NCBI RefSeq assembly: GCF_000948985.2
Contig: NZ_CP059733.1
Span: 620,001-684,000, forward strand
Source: Thalassomonas viridans
Lineage (GTDB): Bacteria; Pseudomonadota; Gammaproteobacteria; Enterobacterales; Alteromonadaceae
Direction of reading: 5' to 3'
DNA: 64,000 bases
Below, in pieces: positions 1 to 12,790 of the stretch; position 1 is the stretch's first letter, and the number at the start of each line of letters is the position of its first letter. The notes beneath the pieces are model-generated. The model searched no databases, had not been told where the DNA came from, and was given only the letters and a program-made list of their open reading frames with translations. Made by a program: the position numbers and the translations under genes.

Positions 1-1947
1 CTTGTGCTTAAGGAGAAAGTCATAACCATAATCGTCTTTTTGTCCGGATGTAGCCTTAGTGACGGTCCAGTCTTTGGGGACTTCTTTCTGTAACTCTTCG
101 GTAGAATAGACTTTTTTTGCTAGCAGGTATAAAGGTACTACAGGTAAAGGGTAGCTTTCATCGTAGGTTCTGCCCAGGCGCAAATATTTATCCAGTTTGG
201 TGCTTAAGATACCGTCAAAGAAAACTTTTTGATTGTCCGGTTTGGCTTTATCAAGGCTGACGCGCAGGTCATTAATAATTTCCAGCTTGGCAAAGGGCAG
301 CTTGAACTTAGTTGCCAATACTTCATTTACCTTATGACCCACCTGGGTGCAAATGAGCAACTGCTTCATCTGCTTTTGCTCTTCTTCCTTGTCAAATTTG
401 GCGGTGATCACTGCTTTGGCATTGATTTTCTCTTCGGTATCGTTGCCAGCCTTTACTTCAAACTTATCATACCAATCGTTGTAATCTGAGAACTCCAGAT
501 CTGCAATGCCGGTTTTGGGTAAGGCTTGTTTTAGCGCCAGACTTATAGTGTCATCGAGTAAAGGCGTAAAATAATCAAATCTTAAGGTGCGGGAGAATTG
601 TTTAAAAAAGCACTTGATACCGCTTTGGGTTGATTTGTTATAGAGGGCTTCGAGATCAAGCGCCTCCTTAAAAACTTTGCTGTTGTTCAGGGGATGATCG
701 TCGTCAACTTGAGATATTTGTTCGATTGCCGTTAACGCGGCATAACCCCGGGTTAAACGTTTATAGAATTTATGGGGCGAGCCGCTGGTGTTGGTCAGCA
801 CCTCGTTAATCATGTTGATGTTTTCTTCCAGTTGATATTCAAAATCCGGAATGCGTATATACTGGCCATTATCCCCCAGGTATCTCGGGTTCGCCTGGAT
901 ATGAATACGTTTCATCCCTCTTTGGACGATCTTGTTATCAGGCACGAAATAGGGGTTCTTGTCAGTCAGGCCCTGGATATTTTTACTGAAGCGCACCCAT
1001 TGGTTGAGGGTTTCTTCTGACTCGCGGCGCGGAATACTGATATCAATGATCTCTCCCCTGAATTTGATCGCCTCGGCATTGATGTCTTCCCGGTTGACCT
1101 GGCCCTCATAACTTAGTCCCGGCTTTTTGTAGCGTGCGATTAACCGGTATAGCAGAAACTTGCCTATGGTGGTGTTGATCCAGATCGAGCTGTCTTTTTT
1201 CACTTTTTTGCCGCGAAAATCTTTGAGTACGGCGACACCGGGCGGGAAATATTCATTCGCTTCGCTGTACTCAGGCTTCATAAAGTCAATATCTTTGTCT
1301 TTTTTAGCAAATAGGGTGCGAATGTTGTCGAAGTAGTTAACCGGGTGCAGGTATTCACTGCTTAAACAGAGTAAGACATTGCTCTGCATTTTTAGCTGGT
1401 GTTCTAACGGCAGTCCCTGGGCTATTCCCGGGTACTTTTCAAAATCATCTTTAAGTTCGTCTTTAAGCTCGGTATCTGAAATATCGACTTGTTTTAATGT
1501 TTTGCTGCCATCGTAGCTTGGTTTCGGCAACTTACCCTTATCTGTTCCACCGATAATAAAGCCGTCCCGGGCCGGCGGCAGAATGTCGTTTTTAATGCAA
1601 TCATGAATTTGATTGAGGATTTCATACCACCATACTTTGGGCAGAAAGGGATTGATCACGATTTGGTTGTCGAAATCACTCCATTTTTTATCAAAGAGCT
1701 CTTTCTTTTTTTTATCATCGGTGACATTCATCTTGTACAGGTTCAGGGCCGAATTACCCTTGATATAGACTTGCACCAGTTGACTGTCGAGGTCGTCGAT
1801 ATCGCCGAATCGACTTTGGATGTTTTTCGAAAGGCGGGCGATTGTTTTTAAAATAAACAGCCTGGCTTCAACCTGATTGTTGATCCGCCCGGTTAGTATA
1901 TCGTCAACCGCCCTTTGTAGATCAGTACGTGCTTTACTCTTTGCCAT
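1..1947 (-). CDS. Hypothetical protein, possible nucleotidyltransferase fold, partial (3' end outside window)
   Basis: The minus-strand frame is open from an ATG at 1947 to base 1 (649 codons) with no stop, so the C-terminus lies outside the window. The protein is rich in Lys, Asp and Asn, has no signal peptide and no membrane segment. I do not recognise the family. One clue is a glycine-containing stretch, YIKGNSALNLY (residues 61-71), followed by SDFDN (90-94). That resembles the G-S ... D-x-D metal-binding arrangement of nucleotidyltransferase-fold proteins, although the spacing is long. The gene runs away from the chemoreceptor and shares nothing obvious with it. A weak Shine-Dalgarno (AAGGT) lies about 8 nt before the ATG. 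The open frame is seen directly; the fold is inference. Confidence 0.7.
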   Translation of the reverse strand, partial: MAKSKARTDLQRAVDDILTGRINNQVEARLFILKTIARLSKNIQSRFGDIDDLDSQLVQVYIKGNSALNLYKMNVTDDKKKKELFDKKWSDFDNQIVINPFLPKVWWYEILNQIHDCIKNDILPPARDGFIIGGTDKGKLPKPSYDGSKTLKQVDISDTELKDELKDDFEKYPGIAQGLPLEHQLKMQSNVLLCLSSEYLHPVNYFDNIRTLFAKKDKDIDFMKPEYSEANEYFPPGVAVLKDFRGKKVKKDSSIWINTTIGKFLLYRLIARYKKPGLSYEGQVNREDINAEAIKFRGEIIDISIPRRESEETLNQWVRFSKNIQGLTDKNPYFVPDNKIVQRGMKRIHIQANPRYLGDNGQYIRIPDFEYQLEENINMINEVLTNTSGSPHKFYKRLTRGYAALTAIEQISQVDDDHPLNNSKVFKEALDLEALYNKSTQSGIKCFFKQFSRTLRFDYFTPLLDDTISLALKQALPKTGIADLEFSDYNDWYDKFEVKAGNDTEEKINAKAVITAKFDKEEEQKQMKQLLICTQVGHKVNEVLATKFKLPFAKLEIINDLRVSLDKAKPDNQKVFFDGILSTKLDKYLRLGRTYDESYPLPVVPLYLLAKKVYSTEELQKEVPKDWTVTKATSGQKDDYGYDFLLKHK

Positions 1948-2386
1948 CGCTAATACCTTATAAATTAACTGTATTTTTGTATTCGATCGCAGAGATTATT
2001 GACGTACCGACCCATTAAATTGCTTTGGCAAGCATGTCCTGACAACCTTTAAAATCAACCGCTTATAGAGAAGTGTTTTAATAATGCCTTGCACAGTCTT
2101 TTATAGCCTGATCGTAATAACCTCCGCCGGGGTCTATAAGGTATTTCAGACCGGAATAATTTGTTCAGCGGAATCAATGGAGTTATCGGTGAAATAGCTG
2201 AATCCTGCATTGTCATGGTTTGAGTGAAAGAGATAAAAACCGGGGCTGTGGATTGTAGTGAAGTCGCCAGAGGTTTTATTTTCTATCTCTTCTGGCCGGT
2301 TTTGAGCATATCGTTTACGTTGATGTTTCGGTGATTATCCGTAGTTAGCTGAGTTAATGTCCGGGCAAACGGCAGGCAAGCAGATG
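1948..2386. other. Intergenic region, nothing recognised
   Basis: About 440 bases lie between the start of the unknown minus-strand gene and the terminator behind the chemoreceptor. I see no convincing ORF, RNA gene or long repeat. The promoter of the unknown gene must lie in the part next to 1947, but no clear -35/-10 pair stands out. Confidence 0.5.
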
Positions 2387-2417
2387 AAAAAGGGAGCTGA
2401 GAAATAAGCTCCCTTTT
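2387..2417 (-). terminator. Rho-independent terminator of the chemoreceptor gene
   Basis: An 11-bp perfect stem (AAAAGGGAGCT / AGCTCCCTTTT) with a 9-nt loop lies about 45 bases past the stop codon of the chemoreceptor gene. Read on the minus strand, the stem ends in a U run. Confidence 0.8.
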
Positions 2418-2462
2418 ATTTGGGCTGTGTCTTGTCCTGGGGTAAGTTTTACCGGTAAACGG

Positions 2463-4169
2463 CTAATCGGTTTTAAATTGGTTTACCAGGGCTTGTATCT
2501 TGATTGTCAGCTCCGTGGTGTAGTGGCTGTTGTGGGCGGTTTCCTGCGAACCGGCAGAAGTGGTTTCGACATTTTGGTTGATATTGTCGATGTTGCGCCT
2601 GATTTCTTCTATGGTGGCGCTTTGCTCCTCGGTTGCCGAGGCAATCTGGTGGTTAATATCTGTGATCGCCATAACCGATCCCGAGATGTTTTCCAGGGCG
2701 ACGCCTAAATCTGTGGTGTCTTTAACACAAGTTTCCGTTTTGTTATGGCTTTGCTCCATAACGGCAACGGCATTGTTGGCTTCAGTTTGTAAGCCTTCTA
2801 TCATTTCACGAATTTCTGTCGTGGAGTTCTGCGTGCGCTGGGCAAGGGTTCTGACTTCATCGGCAACTACGGCAAAACCTCTGCCTTGCTCGCCGGCGCG
2901 GGCTGCTTCTATGGCGGCATTTAATGCCAGTAAATTCGTCTGTTCGGCGATACCGCCGATAACATCAAGCACCGTACTGATATTATTGGTGTCTTTGGCC
3001 AGTTTATTAATCACGGCGGAAGAGTTGTCGATATCGGCTTCCAGGCTATTAATGTTTTGCACGGCTTTTTCTACGACCCGGATCCCCGAGGTTGCATGCT
3101 GGTTAGCGATGCCGGCTTTGTCGGCGCCGTCGGAGGCTAATACGGCAACATCCCGAATGGCCGGCACCAGTTGCTCTATGGCGACAAATAACTTTTGAAT
3201 TTCTTCTTTTTGTTCGCTGATGGCATTGTCGGTTTGCTGTGCCGTGGTGGTAAGCTGGTTGGAAGAGGCCGAAATTTCCTCGATCATCTGCCGCAACTTG
3301 ATTACAACCGTCTGAATGTTGGCGGCAAAACTGTTAAAACCTTTCCCTAATGTCGACAGTTCATCGCTGCCCGCATCGCGCAGGCGTTTTTTCAGGTCTC
3401 CGTCACCTTCGGCGATATTGAGCATAGCGCCGGTTGCTTCCTGTAACGGCTTAAAGAGTGAATAAATCAATATCACTATCAGTAAGGCGATAAGTAATGC
3501 GGCAACTATCTGGCTGCACAAACTGAGCAGTAACCAGGTTGCGGCAGAATCTTCTATTTCCTGCAGGTTTTGTGCGGTACGCTGGTCCAGGGCTTTAAAA
3601 AACTGTGTTACCGGCGCTAAAATCTTTGCCGCCTCACTGTGGTAGGTATTGTCAAAAACGATACGTAAGGCAAAGTCCTGCACATCTTCCCCCGGCAAGG
3701 CTTGAAAAGGCCCGTCAACGACATAGCCTGACTTTATTGACTGCATGGCCTGGGATTCAGTGGCGACTAAAGCATTGGAGTTTTTATTCGCCAGGGCTAA
3801 CAGATCAAATTCCTGGTTGGAAAAGTTAAGTTCGCGCATGATGTCGCTTTGATTCTTTTTAACTCCCGGATAAAGTGCAGGATCGGCACTGGCCGGTCTG
3901 GGGGCTTCGCCGTTACGCCACTTGATTATCTGCCAATAAGCGTCCCAATATTTTTGTTCCCCCGTGGTGACAAAGCTACGGCATAAACGGGTCAAATCCA
4001 GTGATGTCTGACGGAATTCATCTGCCAGCAAATAGGAAAGATACCGGGTTTTACTTGCCTGTGCCTGCTGGCTGTTTTTTATGTTTGCGATGTTTTGAGC
4101 CACTATTGAGCCTGTAACCAGCAGTACAATCGCGATTAATATCGCAATTAATTTTTTCTTAATTGTCAT
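2463..4169 (-). CDS. Methyl-accepting chemotaxis protein
   Basis: Inner-membrane chemoreceptor of 568 residues that passes ligand signals to CheA/CheW. TM1 spans about 7-25 and TM2 about 210-237. Between them is a periplasmic helical-type sensor domain of about 180 residues with no named ligand. A HAMP domain follows (238-290), then a long cytoplasmic coiled coil. The highly conserved signalling tip is at 409-445 ([19 protein letters not shown], then [12 protein letters not shown]). The C-terminus has no CheR-docking pentapeptide. The gene stands alone with its own terminator. The start ATG is preceded by a good Shine-Dalgarno (GAGAGGT). The family assignment is certain; the ligand is unknown. 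Confidence 0.95.
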   Translation of the reverse strand: MTIKKKLIAILIAIVLLVTGSIVAQNIANIKNSQQAQASKTRYLSYLLADEFRQTSLDLTRLCRSFVTTGEQKYWDAYWQIIKWRNGEAPRPASADPALYPGVKKNQSDIMRELNFSNQEFDLLALANKNSNALVATESQAMQSIKSGYVVDGPFQALPGEDVQDFALRIVFDNTYHSEAAKILAPVTQFFKALDQRTAQNLQEIEDSAATWLLLSLCSQIVAALLIALLIVILIYSLFKPLQEATGAMLNIAEGDGDLKKRLRDAGSDELSTLGKGFNSFAANIQTVVIKLRQMIEEISASSNQLTTTAQQTDNAISEQKEEIQKLFVAIEQLVPAIRDVAVLASDGADKAGIANQHATSGIRVVEKAVQNINSLEADIDNSSAVINKLAKDTNNISTVLDVIGGIAEQTNLLALNAAIEAARAGEQGRGFAVVADEVRTLAQRTQNSTTEIREMIEGLQTEANNAVAVMEQSHNKTETCVKDTTDLGVALENISGSVMAITDINHQIASATEEQSATIEEIRRNIDNINQNVETTSAGSQETAHNSHYTTELTIKIQALVNQFKTD

Positions 4170-4791
4170 TACTTACCTCTCTGTAAATAAATTGTCCGAA
4201 AAAAAATCGTCACTTATGTCAAGTTTTTGTCCGAGACATGTTGATGCTGAGGGCTGAACATGTAGTAAAAATTAAAGGGTTAAAGTCGGGTGAAAGTGTG
4301 TTTGCCTTTCTTAGGGAGCCGTATCTTTGCTAGGTGCTTAATGAAGCTATATCGTTTAGCATCCTTATCATAAGCGTTTAGCAGTTAATTACCCGGTGTT
4401 TTGTATTAAATTGTTATGTGTAAACTGTCCGTATTAAAGGGTAAAAATAAATCCTGATTAATTTGCATTAACCTGTCAGGTGAGCAAATCGCAATCGACC
4501 ATAAGCGATAACGATCGTGAGAATCAATAGATTTAAATGAAGTTGTGTTCAAAAAACTATGTGATTAACGAGCCGCTAACCAATTGTTTTCTTCATTAAC
4601 AGCAGGTCCAAATTTTATTAAAGCTTATTCCTATTTGAAGTAAGGGGAGCTGGCAGGGCCATAATGTATCTTTATATTATGGCGTATGGGGCTAAAGGCT
4701 AATTGGCTATGAGCTTTTGTTCTATTTTTAGGCTGTTTTAAAGGTGATGAATAGGAAAAGCAAGTTTTCTTAAATTTATTTAAAAAAGATG
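4170..4791. other. AT-rich region upstream of the rRNA operon
   Basis: About 620 bases hold the chemoreceptor promoter side and the upstream region of the rRNA operon. It becomes very A/T-rich (A- and T-tracts from about 4730) just before the first rrn promoter, as expected for UP elements or Fis-type activation sites. I see no supportable gene; a small minus-strand open frame at 4631-4882 overlaps the rrn promoter and is dismissed. Confidence 0.5.
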
Positions 4792-4819
4792 TTGACGCCA
4801 TCAGAAAAATGTCTAAAAT
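4792..4819 (+). promoter_or_regulatory. rRNA operon promoter P1
   Basis: A sigma-70 promoter with -35 TTGACG (4792-4797), a 16-bp spacer and -10 TAAAAT (4814-4819). It is followed at once by a GC-rich discriminator, GCGCATCC, typical of ppGpp/DksA-controlled rRNA promoters. An A/T-rich tract lies just upstream. Confidence 0.75.
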
Positions 4820-4916
4820 GCGCATCCACTTCAACGGGGCAGCCCAACGAAGTGTTTTGATAAGTTTAGTTGATGTAATCATCAGTTAAACAGCCAACAA
4901 AACTTTAAAAAAATTG

Positions 4917-4944
4917 TTGACATCAAAACTGAGAAGCGTATGAT
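4917..4944 (+). promoter_or_regulatory. rRNA operon promoter P2
   Basis: A near-consensus promoter with -35 TTGACA (4917-4922), a 16-bp spacer and -10 TATGAT (4939-4944). It is followed by the same GCGCATC discriminator seen at P1. It lies about 255 bases before mature 16S, and the leader downstream carries boxA. Confidence 0.85.
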
Positions 4945-5025
4945 GCGCATCTCGCTTGAGACAAGCGCTCAGGCAACCACGGTTAACGAATGCGATTAAT
5001 CGTTTCCATCTTCTTTTAAGGTGGA

Positions 5026-5066
5026 GTTCTTTAACAATCAGTTATCATGCAATTTGTGTGGGCACT
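5026..5066 (+). promoter_or_regulatory. rrn leader boxA antitermination site
   Basis: GTTCTTTAACAAT at 5026-5038 matches the boxA core bound by NusB/NusE in rRNA antitermination. It is followed by the conserved leader segment CAATTTGTGTGGGCAC (about 5050-5065), which also occurs in E. coli rrn leaders. Confidence 0.75.
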
Positions 5067-5199
5067 CACGTTAATGTTGATTTTACATAAGCTACTTCGG
5101 TAGCAAATAAACAACTTAATGATGAATGACACACAAAACTATTCATGGTTTTATATGTACAGAATTCATTGAGTCGGTCTTAGGACCACAAACGATTTT

Positions 5200-6738
<1,539 letters not shown>

Positions 6739-6842
6739 TCTTGAAGTAAAACAACTTAACTTCGGCATAAGCCGTTGAGTGTTCACACAAATTGCCTGAT
6801 AACGAAATTGAAGAAGAAACCCTTTACTGATGTAGTAAATAT

Positions 6843-6918
6843 GGGGCTATAGCTCAGCTGGGAGAGCGCCTGCCTTGCACGCAGGAGGTCAGCAGTTCGA
6901 TCCTGCTTAGCTCCACCA
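6843..6918 (+). tRNA. tRNA-Ala (anticodon TGC)
   Basis: A 76-nt cloverleaf including an encoded CCA. The acceptor stem GGGGCTA/TAGCTCC contains the G3-U70 wobble that defines alanine identity. The anticodon stem is CCTGC/GCAGG with loop CTTGCAC (TGC at 6876-6878), and the T arm is AGCAG-TTCGATC-CTGCT. It lies in the 16S-23S spacer and is processed from the rRNA precursor. Confidence 0.97.
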
Positions 6919-6940
6919 ATTACTTAAAAGTATTGAACCT

Positions 6941-7017
<77 letters not shown>

Positions 7018-7439
7018 AATTTGAATGTTATCTTCGTTATTTAATGACTCGCTTAGTAGACCAAGCTTCGCCATTAAATGCCTTGATAAAATTCAAATTA
7101 CATTTCTTCTGGAACGAAAGAAGCCAAACTTAAGGTGTTCACCGGAAACGAACAAATTAAGTTTGGTTTTTTTAACCAACTTTTCAACCGAATGCGCGTT
7201 GGAAATTGTTCTTTAACAATCTGGAAAGCTGATATAAATACCCGGTATTTATTATGTCGCGTAATAAATACCAACTGATACATAATCTCCTTGTTATGTA
7301 TCACGATAGCGCAAGCTATCAACTCTTATTCAAGCATCCAAACAACTTTGTTTGGTTTAGTGCGTGAAAATGTCAGGCTTTACAACTTAGCTTGGGCTAG
7401 TCTCCAAGCTGTCAAATAGGAAACTACTTGGGGTTGTAT
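7018..7439 (+). other. 16S-23S internal spacer, distal part, with second boxA
   Basis: About 420 bases between tRNA-Ile and 23S hold no gene. GTTCTTTAACAATCTGG at 7208-7224 is a second boxA-like antitermination site. Complementary tracts flanking 23S are probably the RNase III processing stem. Small open frames here (for example 7025-7216) are not supported. Confidence 0.6.
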
Positions 7440-10323
<2,884 letters not shown>

Positions 10324-10417
10324 ACAACACCCAAGTGGTTTTAAAGAGTGTATGTCTGACACGCACTGAATTGAATAAGACAAGTATTTATAAAAGTTTT
10401 CCAAGATTGCAATTTTC

Positions 10418-10533
10418 GCTTAGCGACAATAGCAACGTGGTACCACCTGATCCCATGCCGAACTCAGAAGTGAAACGCGTTAGCGCCGATGGTAGTGTGG
10501 GAGGTCCCATGTGAGAGTAGGACATTGCTAAGC
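10418..10533 (+). rRNA. rrf: 5S ribosomal RNA
   Basis: A 116-nt 5S rRNA closed by helix I (GCTTAGC at the 5' end with GCTAAGC at the 3' end). It contains the conserved CCATGCCGAACTCAGAAGTG and AGCGCCGATGGTAGTGTGG segments. It lies about 95 bases after 23S and is followed by the operon terminator. Confidence 0.96.
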
Positions 10534-10545
10534 ACCTATTAAGAG

Positions 10546-10583
10546 AAGCCCGACTCAATGAGTCGGGCTTTTTGCTTTTTTGA
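10546..10583 (+). terminator. rRNA operon terminator
   Basis: A 10-bp perfect GC-rich stem (AAGCCCGACT at 10546-10555, AGTCGGGCTT at 10561-10570) with a 5-nt loop, followed by a U-rich tail. It lies just past 5S. Confidence 0.95.
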
Positions 10584-10597
10584 TATAAGTTTTTGTC

Positions 10598-10631
10598 TAG
10601 CGACAATAGCACTGTGGTACCACCTGATCCC
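10598..10631 (+). pseudogene. Truncated second 5S rRNA
   Basis: Thirty-four bases match the 5' part of the intact 5S (10420-10453) with two adjacent mismatches. The match stops abruptly after GATCCC and the rest of the 5S is absent. It sits 15 bases beyond the operon terminator. It looks like the remnant of a tandem distal 5S copy, cut off by the rearrangement that brought in the repeat-like and IS630 sequences downstream. Confidence 0.75.
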
Positions 10632-10691
10632 TCGACAACCGCTCCTGCGTTGTTCTACTTCCCTACATCCATGTAGGTTATGCGCTCTTTA
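10632..10691. repeat. Repeat-like filler between 5S remnant and IS630
   Basis: Sixty bases join the broken 5S to the left end of the IS630 element. They include CTACATCCATGTAG, a short perfect palindrome, and look like a scattered intergenic repeat of the kind common in marine gammaproteobacteria. The repeat identity is inference; only the palindrome is directly seen. Confidence 0.35.
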
Positions 10692-10706
10692 TACCAATCG
10701 GCATAA
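10691..10706 (+). repeat. IS630 left terminal inverted repeat
   Basis: ATACCAATCGGCATAA, the exact reverse complement of 11789-11804. The transposase stop codon lies just inside it. Confidence 0.85.
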
Positions 10707-11270
10707 TTAACTGTTCAATTCAATCCAGTCTCGACTACATATCCCTTTTACCATTTGCTCATCTCTGATGAAGTTATTCCATGCTGATGTCAGTTTGTTA
10801 ACGATATCTTCATATCCAGCAAAACATTGATTGGCCAATTCATTTTGCCGTAACCATTGCCATACCTGTTCTATAGGATTTAATTCTGGAGAGTACGGCG
10901 GTAGTTTCAGTATATTGAGATTGTCGAATTGGTTTGCAACGCTAGCGGTATGCCAACTGGCACCATCCATGAGCACTACAGCATAACGACCCGGAGGTGT
11001 TCTTTGGGATATTTGAGCAAGATGGTGGCTCATGACTTCTTGGTTTACGCAAGGGGCTATCACGGCCTCTGTTGCGCCTGTGGCAGGACATACAGCACCG
11101 AATAGGTACACATATTCGAATTGTTGTTGTTTTATAGCTCTAGGTCGAGTGCCTGTCCTTGCCCATAGCCGAGTTGTTGTATTTTGTTGACCGAATCGTG
11201 CTTCGTCTTGAAACCAAACATCAACTTTATCCAGAGAGATGTGCCCAGGAACGTTAAGGATCGTTGACAA
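10707..11270 (-). CDS. IS630-family transposase, C-terminal DDE part (orfB)
   Basis: The 187-residue catalytic half of an IS630/Tc1-type transposase. The DDE triad is visible: DEARFG near residue 22 (first Asp), VVLMDGASWH near residue 100 (second Asp) and YSPELNPIEQVW (Glu). It lies in the +1 frame relative to the upstream HTH half and overlaps it by 17 bases, so it has no natural start of its own. The annotated ATG is probably not used; expression would need frameshifting or transcript slippage. Confidence 0.85.
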   Translation of the reverse strand: MSTILNVPGHISLDKVDVWFQDEARFGQQNTTTRLWARTGTRPRAIKQQQFEYVYLFGAVCPATGATEAVIAPCVNQEVMSHHLAQISQRTPPGRYAVVLMDGASWHTASVANQFDNLNILKLPPYSPELNPIEQVWQWLRQNELANQCFAGYEDIVNKLTSAWNNFIRDEQMVKGICSRDWIELNS

Positions 11271-11760
11271 CAGGAAGTTTTTTAAAAGATTCCTGTACCT
11301 GGTCTGATTGTTTAGGGTGTTTAGAGCGACTCGTTATCCAGGAGAAGCCCATTTTCTTGAGCAAACGATATACATGAGAAGGCTCATATATGACACCAAA
11401 CTCCTGCTTGATAAACTCATTGATATCACTTCCTTTTAGACGCCCACCACTGTCCTTATTTGCTTCCTGCTCAACTAACTTAGCTATTTGTTGTAATTGT
11501 GCAGCTGATAATAATGGTGGCCTTCCCGGTTGAGGCTTGGCGGATAATCCATCTATCCCCTGAGATAAGAAACCTGCAACCCATTTGTTGACGCTGGTGC
11601 GGCTTACCTTCAATAATTTCGATATCTCGGTTCTATTCATGCCCTCTTTAAAGTGCGCTAATGCCAAAAGCCGGATTCGCTTCTGCGCATTTTTTTCATG
11701 TCTTGCCAAGGATTTGAAATCTATAGTCTCTAATTGATGCATGATTAAATTTATTAGCAT
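11254..11760 (-). CDS. IS630-family transposase, N-terminal HTH part (orfA)
   Basis: A 168-residue DNA-binding half with a helix-turn-helix (about residues 40-65, MNRTEISKLLKVSRTSVNKW) and a second winged-helix segment ending in YRLLKKMGFSW. The frame ends a few codons past an A6 run. Dropping one A restores a continuous reading into the DDE half (SFKNFLLSTILNV), so the split is a one-base indel or a programmed slippage site. Confidence 0.85.
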   Translation of the reverse strand: MLINLIMHQLETIDFKSLARHEKNAQKRIRLLALAHFKEGMNRTEISKLLKVSRTSVNKWVAGFLSQGIDGLSAKPQPGRPPLLSAAQLQQIAKLVEQEANKDSGGRLKGSDINEFIKQEFGVIYEPSHVYRLLKKMGFSWITSRSKHPKQSDQVQESFKKLPVVNDP

Positions 11761-11788
11761 TTAATTTTAACCATATTAGATCATATAT

Positions 11789-11804
11789 TTATGCCGATTG
11801 GTAT
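11789..11804 (-). repeat. IS630 right terminal inverted repeat
   Basis: TTATGCCGATTGGTAT, the exact reverse complement of the left end. It contains an ATG (11791) that happens to be in frame with the symE remnant. Confidence 0.85.
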
Positions 11805-11937
11805 TACCGTGCAGGAAACCGTTTGCGGGACGGCAGCGAAAATCCGTGGCATAGGCATTAATTATGTACCGGTAAAGCTGGATCCCTGCGTTGTTCTCAG
11901 GGGTAAGTGGCTTGGGAAGGCTGGTTTTGCCGTTGGG
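11804..11937 (+). pseudogene. symE-like toxin gene, 5'-truncated first part
   Basis: The plus-strand frame reads ...TVQETVCGTAAK..., then PCVVLRGKWLGKAGFAVG, and enters the IS21 element at 11938. Joined to 14543-14623 with one copy of the GTTGGG duplication removed, it gives an uninterrupted reading of about 70 residues. The RGKWLGKAGFAVGQ motif is the core of the SymE family, an SOS-associated type I toxin with an AbrB-like fold. The true 5' end was lost at the IS630 element. The ATG at 11791 belongs to the IS630 inverted repeat, so any product from it would be a chimera. The frame continuity is seen; the family name is from motif recognition. Confidence 0.75.
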
Positions 11938-12031
11938 TGCGTATTCCTGTGAACGTGCACAGTGATTCCGGTTCTTTCGTGCACACCTGATTTTCAACAC
12001 ATTGGGCTTATGGTCTTTTTAACCTAAGTGT

Positions 12032-12775
12032 TCACACCTCGTCAATTTTTGAGTGTAATTTTCTCATCGACTCTCCTTTGAGTTTGAGCCGGTGGGCGTT
12101 GTGCATCAGCCGATCTAAAATGGCATCGGCCAGGGTATTGTCACCAATCGCCTGATACCATTCATCTGTCGGCAACTGGCTGATCATCGCCGTTGATGCC
12201 TGCCCATGCCTATCATCCATTATTTCCATCAGATCATTACGTTGTACAGCGCTTAGCGGCTCAAGTCCCCAGTCATCCAGGATGAGCAAATCAACTTTGG
12301 CCAGCGATTGAAGCAACTTGCTGTAACTGCCATCGGCCTTTGACTGACTCAGCGTAAGCATCAACCGGGAGATCCGATAATATTTCACGCTATAACCTTT
12401 CATACACCCGGTGTGGCCCAGCGCACAAGCAATATAGGTTTTGCCGCTACCGCATGGCCCGGTAATGAGCAGGTTTTGTGACTTGTTCAGCCAGTCGCAG
12501 TGCAGCAAGGAGGCCATCAGGGATTTCTGTAATCCCCTCGGGTGGTGATAATCAATGTCCCTGGCATTGGCGGCCAGTTTAAGCTTGGCACCTTTAAGCA
12601 GACGCTGTTGTTTACGCTGCTCACGATCCTGGCTTTCGCTATCGGCAAGCAGCTGTAACCTTTCTTCGAATGCCAGCCCTTCATAGGTACCCGGCTGTTC
12701 CACTTGGCTGGCCAGCGCATTAGCCATGCCCGTGAGTTTAAGTTGTCTTAACTGCATAATGATGTGCTCTAACAT
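12032..12775 (-). CDS. istB: IS21-family helper ATPase IstB
   Basis: A 247-residue AAA+ ATPase related to DnaC. It forms oligomers on target DNA and licenses IstA strand transfer. Walker A GPCGSGKT is near residue 106-113 and Walker B LLILDDWG near 169-176. An N-terminal helical domain (about 1-75) precedes them. It lies 15 bases after istA in the same direction, so the two are co-transcribed. The length is normal for the family. Confidence 0.95.
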   Translation of the reverse strand: MLEHIIMQLRQLKLTGMANALASQVEQPGTYEGLAFEERLQLLADSESQDREQRKQQRLLKGAKLKLAANARDIDYHHPRGLQKSLMASLLHCDWLNKSQNLLITGPCGSGKTYIACALGHTGCMKGYSVKYYRISRLMLTLSQSKADGSYSKLLQSLAKVDLLILDDWGLEPLSAVQRNDLMEIMDDRHGQASTAMISQLPTDEWYQAIGDNTLADAILDRLMHNAHRLKLKGESMRKLHSKIDEV

Positions 12776-12790
12776 TTTGTTCTCCTTGAT

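Larger units (their letters stand above)
10692..11803 (-). mobile_element. IS630-family insertion sequence
   Basis: About 1.1 kb bounded by 16-bp perfect inverted repeats (10691-10706 and 11789-11804, ATACCAATCGGCATAA on the left). A TA dinucleotide lies at each edge (10692-10693 and 11802-11803), as expected for IS630/Tc1-type elements, which duplicate TA. It carries the transposase in two overlapping frames. The right end lies inside the remains of a symE-like gene whose 5' part is missing on the left side, so an adjacent deletion probably accompanied or followed insertion. Confidence 0.85.

Noticed and set aside
229..1851. Three plus-strand open frames (229-489, 772-1020, 1603-1851)
   Set aside because: All are antisense to the long continuous minus-strand frame that runs off the window.
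2530..3198. 222-residue plus-strand open frame
   Set aside because: It is antisense to the signalling domain of the chemoreceptor; its Ser/Ala-rich composition mirrors the real gene's codons.
10643..11896. Shared 13-base CCTGCGTTGTTCT at 10643-area and in the symE remnant
   Set aside because: The match is short and its flanks differ; it is probably chance, or microhomology at most, and is not evidence of a repeat family.
11776..12000. 74-residue minus-strand open frame
   Set aside because: It spans the IS630/symE/IS21 junctions and is antisense to the symE remnant; no motif is seen.
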